Assembly (NCBI GenBank): GCA_003999685.1
Contig: CP021221.1
Span: 1,736,001-1,800,000 of the forward strand
Direction of reading: 5' to 3'
Origin: Taiwanofungus camphoratus
Taxonomy: Eukaryota > Basidiomycota > Agaricomycetes > Polyporales > Taiwanofungaceae
DNA: 64,000 nucleotides
Shown here: piece by piece, positions 25,825 through 35,271 of the stretch
Position numbering within the stretch: position 1 is the first letter of the stretch
Layout: every line of letters starts with the position of its first letter
Notes under the pieces: generated by a model
Seen by the model: the letters and a program-made list of their open reading frames with translations, nothing else
The model's database searches: none
Told to the model about the DNA's origin: nothing
Position numbers and translations under genes: made by a program

Positions 25825-26301
25825 TTAATGGAGAGTAAGTCGTGGTGGTGACGCCGACGGTAGTGGTGACGAGGTAGGTGAAGTACGAGACACGCCCTCT
25901 GCCCACTTATATTTCAGCCCTCCTGTTATCTTTTCTTCTCGCTCGCTCACTCGTTTACCTGCAAGGGCAAACAATCAGTAAATTTGGAATAGCTCTCCGA
26001 GCCGTCGAGGATCGACCATCAAGAACTATACATAGGATATCACGGACTTACCTCGCCAAGTCAGTACACCCCATGCCTTCCCATGCGTGCCTTCCAGCTT
26101 GAGCTTCGTTCTCGTAACCTCCCAATAACAGTCTGCTATCCCTTTCGCGGACCAGCGTGTCTGGTATACTCGCTGGCCAACGCCATCTCTCGGATATCGA
26201 GACAGGACTTCATACAGGTTTCCCGGTCGCGAGGAAAGCGAAGGTGGAAGCTGTTTCGGAAGCAGTTTTTGCAGAGCGGCTGCTACCGCTGAGAACGACA
26301 T
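25825..26301 (-). CDS. Mitochondrial small-subunit ribosomal protein mS34 (MRP-S34 domain)
   Basis: Two exons (26052-26301, 25825-25958) give 127 residues. The segment DGVGQRVYQTRW ... IADCYWEVTRTKLK ... HGKAWGVLTWRGK lines up with human MRPS34 (CYWRLTRV and HGKAWGILTFKGK), including the invariant HGKAWG block. The splice restores the last GK of that block. The protein is shorter than the animal one and ends in a Ser/Pro-rich tail, as usual for fungal forms. The start is the first ATG; residues 1-25 could serve as targeting signal. Divergent from the GatC-like gene with 227 bp between starts. Confidence 0.78.
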
Positions 26302-26528
26302 TTGACAAGTATAAGGAAATTTTAGTGATTAATAAGGCCTAAATATGAGAGTTGTGCCGTCATAGATGTCGGTCAAGAGCGAAGTAAGGCTGCCGTCGTC
26401 ACCCACGGCTTTGAAGTACTAGGTTGAGAATAAGAGGCGGTCGACTTCCAATTTGGGAATTCTTCTGTGATCGCGACAGCGCCGGACGACTACTTTCTAC
26501 ATCAGCTTGGAGGTCAAGTTGTTTAGCG

Positions 26529-27029
26529 ATGTGGTCAGTCTCCTTCAAACGTTCTATCGTCCCCTTTATGCAGGTGCATTCAAGGGCGAAGTCGACACTG
26601 CCAAACTTCTCGAAATGCGCTGAAACATGCGGAATCCCTCTGCAGCCTGTGTGGTCTGTGAACGAGCTTTTGTCGTCGTATCCCCAGCCAATCGTTACAC
26701 CCTCTACTCTTAAACGTCTGCACGACCTTTCCGCCCTTTTACCTCCGCATGAAGGTACGATGGAGCATGCCAGATTGACGCAAGACATGGAGAACTTGGT
26801 GAAGTTGGTGGAGGCGGTCAAGCTGGTGGACACGAGCGAGGTAGCTGGAGAAGACGGAGAGACTATCCCGGATGGGCGAATATGGGCCGAGGGTTCGGGC
26901 ATTGAGATGTCCGAAAGTTCTACGATGCCGCAGCATCAGAGTTCGGAGGCGGTTGGTCGCGAATTGCTACAACACTCTTCGCGAGTGAAAGACGGATTAT
27001 ACGTTGTCGATGCCAATAAGACAAGGTGA
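26529..27029 (+). CDS. Mitochondrial GatC-like subunit of Glu-tRNA(Gln) amidotransferase
   Basis: Single-exon gene, 166 residues. The start MWSVSFKRSIVPFMQVHSRA looks like a mitochondrial presequence. The core STLKRLHDLSALLPPHEGTM, then HARLTQDMENLVKLVEAVKL, follows the GatC pattern (short helical pair, L-S-AL-PP-EG, then D-x2-L-x-LVEAV). GatC bridges GatA and GatB in the complex that makes Gln-tRNA(Gln) in mitochondria. The tail (about residues 105-166) is extra and acidic. The open frame continues 105 nt upstream with no ATG, so the ATG at 26529 was chosen. Confidence 0.75.
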   Translation: MWSVSFKRSIVPFMQVHSRAKSTLPNFSKCAETCGIPLQPVWSVNELLSSYPQPIVTPSTLKRLHDLSALLPPHEGTMEHARLTQDMENLVKLVEAVKLVDTSEVAGEDGETIPDGRIWAEGSGIEMSESSTMPQHQSSEAVGRELLQHSSRVKDGLYVVDANKTR

Positions 27030-27601
27030 TTGAGAATAGCGCAACTCTTACGGGGTCTTGCAATTAGAAAATGCATGCATCCTTCAGTATAATTCACTTC
27101 GACACACCTACATTGGCTGGATGCGAATAACATTTGCAATGGTGTTTGACGGCAACGCATCACCAAGTGCATGCAAAAGGAGCATTGCGAATTGTCTCCC
27201 TTGTTCTTTGGCAGATCGGGCATTCAGCGAGCCATTGGAAGTCCCCTGTCGGATCAACAAATTTCTGCGGTTCTTATTCATCTCCCGGGACCAGTAGGAG
27301 GTCGCGCACGATCGCATTGACAGGAAACTCGATGGTCGATGGGTTTTATATTAGCGTTACGCAGTTTGCTCAATCATGATTACACACTCATACACATACA
27401 ATTTTGCCAAATATATGATGATCGAAATTATGGGGTCGTCCATGGACCACTTTCTACATTCTGTCGTGGAAATTGGTCCAGAAAGCAAGCCGAAATATAA
27501 ATAGTCAGTGCAAACCGATGGATTACCAAGTACCAAGACACCAAGAAGTAGAACAGTGGTTATGAAGTCAACCAAAGTGACTCGTAGCAAGCAAGCATAT
27601 T
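27030..27601. other. Intergenic, converging ends of GatC-like and dUTPase genes
   Basis: 572 bp between converging genes. Several frames of 70-95 codons exist on both strands but none carries a recognisable motif or joins by splicing. No repeats or RNA genes seen. Confidence 0.45.
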
Positions 27602-28283
27602 TCAGAGGGACTTATGACCCCCAGTAGATCCAAATCCTCCAGCTCCCCGTAGTGTTTCATCCAAATCCTGGTGTCCCGCCATTCAACTCTCTGGAGCATG
27701 ACATAGTAGAAGACTCACCTCGACTTCGAGGACATCAGGTGTTATAATTCGTTCGATGATAAGTTGAGCAATGCGATCTCCTTCCTCCACTAAGTGCGGT
27801 TGAGCATCTATTGGAAAGAAATGCTCAAAGAAAATACCTTGAAAATCTTGGTCTGAATAATTGAACAAGAGGACGAAGATAACGCCGCGATAGTCCGCGT
27901 CGATCACACCGGCACCCGTGTCTATCATGAATTTGGATGCTTTGTGCACTCTCTCAATGCGAAGGAGATTATCAGAACGAACATGAATGCCTACCAAGAC
28001 CACTACGTGGCGCTACGCGACCGTAAGTCCCTGCTGGTACTGCAATAGAAATCTGCGTGTCCACAAGAGCCTTTCCTCGGGCTGGTATTGTCTTTCGTTC
28101 CGCACTACGCGGGCGGTAAAATTATTGATTAAAAAAGTCTGTGGTCGGTGCCTACCTGTACAAGTCGTATCCTGCGGCAAGAGGTGACCCTCGGATCGGT
28201 AATTTCGCCTTTTCCGACAGCCGCTTGATAAGTAGATTCGATACGGGGGCCAGATCAGACTTTCCATTCGCGACTGGCGACAT
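27602..28283 (-). CDS. DUT1: Deoxyuridine triphosphatase (dUTPase)
   Basis: Hydrolyses dUTP to dUMP and PPi, keeping uracil out of DNA and feeding dTMP synthesis. Five exons (28156-28283, 27995-28104, 27838-27939, 27719-27789, 27602-27667) give 158 residues. All five trimeric-dUTPase motifs are present: AAGYDLYS (1), APRSGLA (2), [11 protein letters not shown] with the catalytic Asp and Tyr (3), GDRIAQLI (4) and [11 protein letters not shown] (5). The intron 27790-27837 (48 nt) must be removed to give [11 protein letters not shown]; it has no stop in frame, so retention would add 16 residues. Shares a 274-bp divergent promoter region with the PIP-box protein. Confidence 0.95.
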
Positions 28284-28557
28284 CTTGCGTTTCTTGAGTT
28301 GAGGCGAATATAACATGAAGAATAGCGTTTTACACGAGTTCGGTGCGTTGCTAGATTAGCGTCGCGTAAAGAATGTAGTAACTGAAAGGCAGCGTGTCGC
28401 GTCGAATATCTCAATAACTTACAGCGCGTTGTCGGAGTACTAAAGCGTGTCAACTCCGACAACGCATACGTGATTCTTGAGCAGAATCATGTTCAGTCTA
28501 CCACTAATACGTCTACATCTATCTCCAGTATATGAGGTACAGGACTGCAGTTGGCGA
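28284..28557. promoter_or_regulatory. Shared divergent promoter, dUTPase / PIP-box protein
   Basis: The 274 bp between the two start codons hold two TCGCGT words (28362-28367 and 28397-28402). On the other strand these read ACGCGA, close to the fungal MBF/MCB core ACGCG that drives G1/S genes; dUTPase is an S-phase gene in other fungi. On the right, a perfect 13-bp inverted repeat (GCGTTGTCGGAGT at 28426-28438, ACTCCGACAACGC at 28453-28465, 14-nt spacer) could be a dyad operator or a 5'-UTR hairpin. The sites are seen directly; their function is inferred. Confidence 0.45.
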
Positions 28558-30908
28558 ATGACTCTAACACTCTGTGGAGGACAGCTTCCCTTATCGTCTT
28601 TCTTTCCACATGTCTCGCAGTCCCGGAAGCCAGAGAAGTCAAATCGCGCATCGTCTGGCAAGCGGAAGATCGAACGAGTCGAAGAGCCCGTGAATGGTCT
28701 GGCTAAGAAGAGAGGAAAGCACAAAGAGAACAAAGTGTCTCCAAGCAATGTAGTAGTAAATACGAAGCCAAACCTCCGTGCATTTCAACCTGGAGTAGAG
28801 TGTCAGTATCACGGAGAGACGGCTCCTATTCCACGTGCACCTCCCGATACGAACATCCAGGTACAGCTCCATACTCTTAGGAAAACCCCCCTTGGTAAGG
28901 GAATGCTCAGGTCCACTGAAGGAAGCAAGCTGAGTATGTTTACAACAGAATGTCTTACTACACCAAATCGCGAATTCGATGACTTGAACGATTGTATTCC
29001 CGCTGAGGAAGGACATGCCGATAGTGGCTCATCATTCCGTGCTGTTAATGTTCCAAATACTGGGGCATCCTTTCTGAATTCCACACCCATCAACAAGACT
29101 GCCTTTTGTCTACACGTGCTTCCTACGCCACCCCCGACTAGCATGCATTGGAGTGAGAAGTTTGGTCTACCTTCAGGTCTACCGCTGTCTCCCGTCTGTC
29201 GTACAAGTTGTTCAACTCCCGCGACCAACTCAGTCAAAGATATACGACAGTCACCGACTCCTGGCACTCCTGTCCGTAGGTCACATAATCCAGCGATGAC
29301 CTCCCGCCGTCATGAAAGAACGCCACTCCGGTCTAGTTCTCCCATTGAGCCTGACCCCCTTCTCGAGCCTAGCTCTGGCCCTCCCCCGTGGCTTCCTACT
29401 TCGAAGGGAACGTCTGTTCGCCTTGTGGAAAATGCTGCAGATCACCGTTCCTTACGGGCCAATATTGAAGCGAACATATCATCGTCTCAACCACCTCTCT
29501 TCTTTGTTCAACGATTGATAGTTCCGTCACCGAAAGGCCACTTTTTGCCTGATGTCTCACCGCATTCCTCGGCGAAGCCCGCAGATTGCGAGGAAGTATA
29601 TACTCTACCTGCACCTCCCATACACTCCCAAGGCGAAGATGACGTTGTTCCGTCGTCTCAATCGCAAGAGAGGGTGTTCTTCGATCATCCTGCGTCAGCA
29701 CCGAGCAGTACAAGCGTGCCACTTCCCCCTTTTGAGATTCCCGGTAGTTGTGGTCTCAGCGGAGGCGAGATTATTGCTAGTTCTCAAAGTCAAGAAAGAG
29801 ATATGATTGACCCGCGAACTCCAAGTTGCCCCCGCTTACGAGAGTTATCTCCCGGCGAGGTCGTGCCAACTTCACAGTTTTCGGAACAAGAAATGGTCAT
29901 GAACGGGTCTTGCGATAGGCCTTTCCGTCATCCTTCGGTTGTTTGCCACTCTGGCGGTGCCGCCAGGTCCATATCGAACGATGCTGAAGAAAATGACAAA
30001 ACAATCCCGCAGCCAGCAGAAGTTATACAGAGCTCACAGACTCAAGTTCAGAAGGATCTGACGGTGTCCTTGGTGACATCTACTACTAGAAATGCACTCA
30101 GACCGGCTCCAGTAATTGCCACGTCAAATGCGATGGAAGAATGTTTTGGAACAGCACAAGAGGGGCTGTCAAGGTGCGTCCGTTCATGAATGCTTTCTCT
30201 ATGACTTCATGAGAGGATCCCGTATTCAGTCTTTGCAAGTCAAAAGAGAGCCTTGATCGGTACGATGGTAGTAATGATGCTGTGGATGTGTCACAGCCTA
30301 GTTTCCTGGGCGAAGAAACGCAGTACTCGGATCAGTTCGACTCTCAGCTGTGTACTTCTCCTCTCCGTGCTCCTTCATCTTATGCGAGCTCTCTTGCGGA
30401 TCGGTTCAGCCAAACGCCGATGACGCCTACGCAGCTGCGCACTTTCAGACATATGTTTGATGATGAGCCTACTTGGCTTCAAGACGATGGGGAGCCCAAT
30501 ATCCAGTCTCCATGTAGATTCACTTTTGAGCCTGTGTCGCCTACACTCGCCGAGAATAGTGTTGACACCGACGCGGTAAATCGAAGACAAGAGCAAGCCG
30601 ACGGTTACCCTGCAGCGTTAGGCCAATCTGGTATTGCAATACCTGAAATTGAAGCTCGTAGGCAAGGAGCATCTGCTACAGATCCTCCGTCATCGCCCAT
30701 GGCGAGTCGTCATGTCGAGCCGTTGTGGAGCTGGAACAAGCGCAATGAATTGTGGGCAGATGATCCACCAAACCTCCCAGAGCACGGTGCAGAAAGCATG
30801 AGCACTGACCCAATGTCATGTATAACTTCACAATCTTCCCTTCCTCCGCTCGTGATGGATTTCTTGGATACTATGCACAGTGAAGCCGAATTTCCTGCTT
30901 GTTCTTAG
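28558..30908 (+). CDS. Unnamed protein with N-terminal PIP box and repeated SQ motifs
   Basis: Two exons (28558-30173 and 30230-30908) give 764 residues in frame. I recognise no catalytic domain. Eight residues after the chosen Met lies QLPLSSFF, an exact PCNA-interacting (PIP) box, followed by a basic stretch SRKPEKSNRASSGKRKIER as in many PCNA clients. Four spaced copies of a short motif occur in the middle: VVPSSQSQE, IIASSQSQE, VVPTSQFSEQE and VIQSSQTQ, rich in SQ/TQ (ATM/ATR-type sites). The rest is low-complexity, with SP/TP sites such as SPTPGTPVRR. Together with the dUTPase-shared promoter this suggests a replication- or repair-linked scaffold; that is inference. The frame continues upstream to 28489 (ATG), so a start 69 nt earlier is possible. 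Confidence 0.75.
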
Positions 30909-31267
30909 TAGCTATAGCTCGAAAAGGCAAATAGTACCAGCATTGTATGGATTTGAATACCCTGATCGGAGAGCAAACACGTTATATGACAGGAACTTGA
31001 CTATCTGCTCTGAAAAAACTTCGTTTGTTGCTTATCGAGTATATACACTGATTGATTTGGTACTACCACATAAACCCTGACCAGGGACGATGATACGTCA
31101 CGCATCGCGCCAGGTACTCCTTTTTTAAGTTGTTCGGATATTCATCATGATTTCAAGTCTCCATGCTGTAAATTCCGAAGAGGACAAGTAAACAAAGTCT
31201 GTACTGTACTGTAAAGGTTATGGTGAACGTATCAGAAGGAGCACTTCCATAACCATATTAATGTCCA
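30909..31267. other. Intergenic, converging 3' ends
   Basis: 359 bp of AT-rich 3' flank between the PIP-box gene and the DHA2 transporter. Nothing further seen. Confidence 0.5.
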
Positions 31268-33403
31268 CTACGATTTCGCCGAACGACCTAGAGGGGAAAC
31301 TACATTGACATCCGCAACTGTTTTCTCCTCATCGTCCGACCGCCGCTTCTCTTCATGTAAACCAAAGCTGTCGTCGGTGTGCTGAGCCATCGGTATCTCC
31401 TTGAGCAGGAGGGTTGATAGTAGGCCCAATCCGGCGATACCGATCATCGTTTTCCAAATGACGTCTATGCTGGATGCAAATGCGGTGCGCACCTGCGTGC
31501 GCAAGGGTTCCGGAAGGGATCCGATCTGTGGGATGGCAGCGTAAGCAATCTCAGAACCCTGGGGGAATTGCGAGACGAAGTCGGCAGGAAGTTTCTTCTT
31601 GAGCTCATTCTGCAGGATGGTACTTCCAATCGTGACACCCCAGGTCTATACACCGAAAACTAAGCACTAGATCTACATTGCTTCCAATATGCGAAGGAGA
31701 ACGTACCTGTCCGAATGCACGAAGGAATGCGAAAAAGGCAAGAGCAGCCGCCGTACGAGATACAGGAAGCGGCGCCAGTATGGGAAAGATAGGGGCCGGA
31801 AACTAAGGATCGCATGCGTGAATGGATATTCAAATGCAACACCAGCTATTGCTTACGATCAACCCAGTTCCCGCTGCTGCAAGAATCTGGTACCCAATCC
31901 ATTGGCCTTCGCTACTATTTGCTCTCAGCAGAGTCAGGACCCCGAACCCAACGACAGTCAATACCCATCCTGCGATGTTGGCCGGTCGATACCTGCTGAT
32001 GACCTGAGTGGTACCTCCGGTGACCAAAGCGAAAGGTGCGATGACCAAAGCGGTTGGAAGCATTTGAACGCTGGACCTGAGAGGAGACGCGCCGAGACAT
32101 GCTTGGAAGAATACTGGCATATAATCTGTCCGCAAAGAAGTACCGTCAGTCGTACTGGGCTCAGCGATATATGACTGCGACTAACAGATAATCGAGATAC
32201 TGGTGATACCGTGAACGAGAGTAGTCATAAATCTAGCAACAACGATGTGTTCATTCAGCATGAATCGAGCGATAGGAGAAAACATATGTACCCGCCAACA
32301 GTGGTGCGATTTGTCAAGATATCCCAAGGCATTGTAGGCTCGTCGGGCACTTGGCTTTCATAGATGAAGAAACAAACGATGAGCACGAGTCCAATGATCA
32401 ATGGGGCCAGTACGTGGACTGAAGTCCAAGGATAGCGAATACCGCCCCATGTCAGACCCATAATAGCAAGAGTTGTTCCAGCAATGACGATGAGGTTTCC
32501 CCTGCGTTCAATCTATAAGGTTTTGACCATCAGAAATGAGGGGCTTCAGAGTACTCACAGCCAATCAACACGTGCTAGTTTGGTTCTGACCGAGCCTCCA
32601 GGTGTGCGAACCCGCAGAAACAATAGAACCAGAACGAAGGCGATCCCGGTCAGCGGTAGATTCAGATCTAATTTTCGTGTACTACATTGTGAGCAAAGAT
32701 GTATAGAACATAAGATAAGGCGCATACAGAAGAGCCATCTCCAAGATGCCTTCTCTGCGAAGGCTCCTCCCTAAAAAACAAAGTAAATCAATTGTAACAC
32801 TTCGCGATGCGATCAAATCAATTCGTACAATCGGAGGACCAATGCCTGAGGCAAAAGCCCATGTTAATCCGAGTATGCCCTGGTATATCCCACGCTCGGC
32901 GAGCGGTACGAGGTCGGATACAATGATCTCCGCTAGATTGATTATACCTCCTCCACCCACGCCTTGGACGGCTTGTTGAGAAAATGTCCAGAGTAAGGGT
33001 ATAGCACAAGATCAAGTGATAATGAAGCATTACCCCGAGCTGCGATGAGCATGTGCATGTTCTGGGCGGCACCAGCCAATGCACTGCCAAGCGCAAAGAA
33101 TACGATGGACACCAGCATGACAGGCCTGCGACCAAAGATATCCGCAAGCCTGCCGGACAATGGGAGAATGGCCGTGCTGGACAGTGCGTATGCAGAGCCG
33201 ACCCACGAAAAACTGTCCCCCCCTTTGAGGTCATCTGTTATGGTCGGGAGCGCAGTCGACACAGCAGTCAAGTCAAGGGCGCTCAGGATCATAGAAACGA
33301 CGACGGCAACGAAAGTCAGCCAAAAATTGGGACCCTTCCTCATACCCATGACCGTTGGTGGCAGGTCTGGGGTACTGTTCACGGGGGGTTCGGGCGAAGA
33401 CAT
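31268..33403 (-). CDS. MFS multidrug transporter, DHA2 (14-helix) family
   Basis: Proton-driven exporter of the plasma or vacuolar membrane; the family exports drugs, mycotoxins or amino acids. Multi-exon minus-strand gene. The product runs from MSSPEPPVNSTPDLPP to GRSAKS-stop. Family markers: MILSALDLTAVSTALPTI (helix 1), SWVGSAYALSSTAILPLSGR, the loop motif GRLADIFGRRPVML, VQGVGGGGIINLAEIIVSDL (helix 4-5 region with the GGGG signature) and LTWAFASGIGPPIGGAF. A second half contains QACLGASPLRSSVQMLPTA and AFGQTWGVTIGSTILQNEL. The polar C-terminus is about 50 residues. The start is the ATG at 33401-33403; a GTG two codons upstream is not used. Confidence 0.9.
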
Positions 33404-34430
33404 GGTCACAGAAAGTAATAGGGAGTATGAAACTCAGACTGACGCAGAGGACGCAATGCCATGATGGAAGCTCTTTAATATACGTCTGTGTTTGGCACAT
33501 GAGCGCTGAAAGTCTTGACCGAAACAGGAGTATCAGAGCTCGTCGACGAACCGGTGCTAGTACGGTGTTGCCAACTTGTTTCGATCGCACGGATACATGC
33601 CCAAAAGTTCTTGTTAAGGTAAAACATCAAGCTCTTGCCGGTGCCGCGCAAAATGCGTGGACCGAGGGTATCGGCGAGGCTTCCAGATCGAGGCCGAGGG
33701 TCACCGAGCCCACACCGCCCTCAAACCATAGTCCTGTCTTCGTGAAGACCGCCGTCAGTGTGTCCCCGCGATAAAATAAAGCTGGCGAACAATCATATAA
33801 AACAGCTAATTACCAGCAAGGGTAACGCACGTTATGTCCCTCTGCGGCTACACCTTGAACGGCTGTTGTCCCGATCGACTCATTAAGGAGGACACATCCG
33901 TTGGCGTCTGCCACTGATGTCCGTTACTATGCCGAGGGAACACCGAATACACAATACACAGGTACAACTTCCGCGTACGTGGGCTTTCGGCAGACACGTT
34001 TTCCATGTCCTAGGAAAGGCATCATGTAGGAAACCGGTTCGAAAATGAAGTCAAGCATCAACAAACGCTCAATCAACACTTGTGAAGCGAGCTATCGAAT
34101 AATGTAATAGTTGAGAAGAGTTGCGTATGGAATCATTAACTTACCTTTATACGGTGCACTGCTGTCAACACGAGCCCATTTAATGTCTAGAAGTGACGGG
34201 TGAGCTGAGGCTCGCGCGTGTCAAGTGGAAGGGTATTAGCGATCTTACATGCTATACGCTACATGCTAGTATGGAAGGGTTTCAGGCATAACAAGAGCGG
34301 GGACGGTCATCACGAAGGAGTTCTGCTGCCATTGACAGGTACAGGGATCAAAAAAGGTCCTAATGAGCACTGCATAACCCCGCGCGCCATGGCGTGAGAG
34401 GCTCGACTCAATCGCTGTTGCTTTACTTAG
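33404..34430 (-). other. Gene-poor stretch with weak, unrecognised coding-like signal on the minus strand
   Basis: Between about 34200 and 33600 (minus strand) several open blocks follow one another with plausible GT/AG borders: LDIKWARVDSSAPYK, then VLIERLLMLDFIFEP (joined by a clean GTAAGT...CACAAG intron), later ANGCVLLNESIGTTAVQG, and GLWFEGGVGSVTLGLDLE running to a stop near 33628. I could not join all blocks into one frame and know no matching family. This may be a real small gene, a decayed one, or chance. The right end carries one copy of the foldback element's target duplication. Confidence 0.25.
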
Positions 34431-34523
34431 CACCTGATCATCACGATATACGAAGCTCATTAGCTTGCCATATAGGGTAGGTATGGCAAGCTAATGAGCT
34501 TCGTATATCGTGATGTTCAGGTG
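34431..34523. mobile_element. 93-bp near-perfect foldback MITE with 8-bp target-site duplication
   Basis: Two 42-bp arms (34431-34472 and 34482-34523) are inverted copies with one mismatch (CACCTGATCATCACG against CACCTGAACATCACG), separated by a 9-nt loop TAGGGTAGG. The ends read CACCTGA...TCAGGTG. The 8-mer TTACTTAG lies directly outside both ends (34423-34430 and 34524-34531), the size of duplication made by hAT transposases. The element has no coding capacity and must depend on a transposase made elsewhere. Near-perfect arms argue for recent mobility. If transcribed it would fold into a 42-bp hairpin able to feed small-RNA processing. Left arm ATGAGCTTC on the minus strand supplies a chance ATG to a 64-codon frame (34266-34460). 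Confidence 0.88.
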
Positions 34524-34531
34524 TTACTTAG

Positions 34532-35271
34532 TCTCCCACAGGAATGCACCACCCAATTTTGTATCTTGCAAAAGTTGAGGAAATCATAAGCAGAACTATA
34601 ATACTTTCACAAATTTCTTTGTCTCAAACGAGGTTTACTCTCAAAGCAGTACCCAGTGATAATAGACGCACTAGTCTACACTCTGTTTCAACCTCAGCAG
34701 GCTCCGGATATCTGACGATTGCTTTGGCTGTCAAATATGCGGACACATTCAGCTAATCTGCACGCTGAACGTGAAATGACTGAACCATTCTTTTCCTCAC
34801 GGAGTCATAAATAACCATAGTCTCCTATCTGATGACGAGTCCTTCCACCGGGCGCTGTTGCTCAAACTGAATGCTGATAAGATAGCAGGCCACCATATAA
34901 AGTCACCCATAGGAACGTCCGCGGTCCGAGTGAGCCCTTGACCGTTCATGAATTCTGCCCGACACAGTCAGCTTACACTTTACAAGAGGCCTTGACATGT
35001 GCGGGATACCCACGCCCATGGTGAGATTTGGAATATCGAAGCAAAAAGCAGTGAAGTGGTGAGTTACCTCCAGACAACATGGTTCTCGAGAATCTGCCGC
35101 ATAATACTTCATCAGGGTGAGACTCAATGCTACTACATATATGTAGTCCAGGGATGAACAGATAACATTTCGGCCCGAGCGAGATCGGAAGTGGAAGGGG
35201 AAGGGATAAAGAGGCAGGACGGCCTTTCACCGTCCCAGTCGTTCACGCATTCCCGCTCAATCACTAGAGCC
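34532..35271. other. Intergenic, upstream of the flavoenzyme gene
   Basis: 740 bp, AT-rich. Open frames on both strands at 34903-35333 are short, overlap each other and carry no motif. The last 100 bp presumably hold the promoter and 5' leader of the oxidase gene. Confidence 0.45.

Noticed and set aside
27790-27837. Read-through insertion in dUTPase
   Set aside because: The frame is open through the segment, but removing it as a 48-nt GT-AG intron gives the family sequence [13 protein letters not shown] without an insertion.
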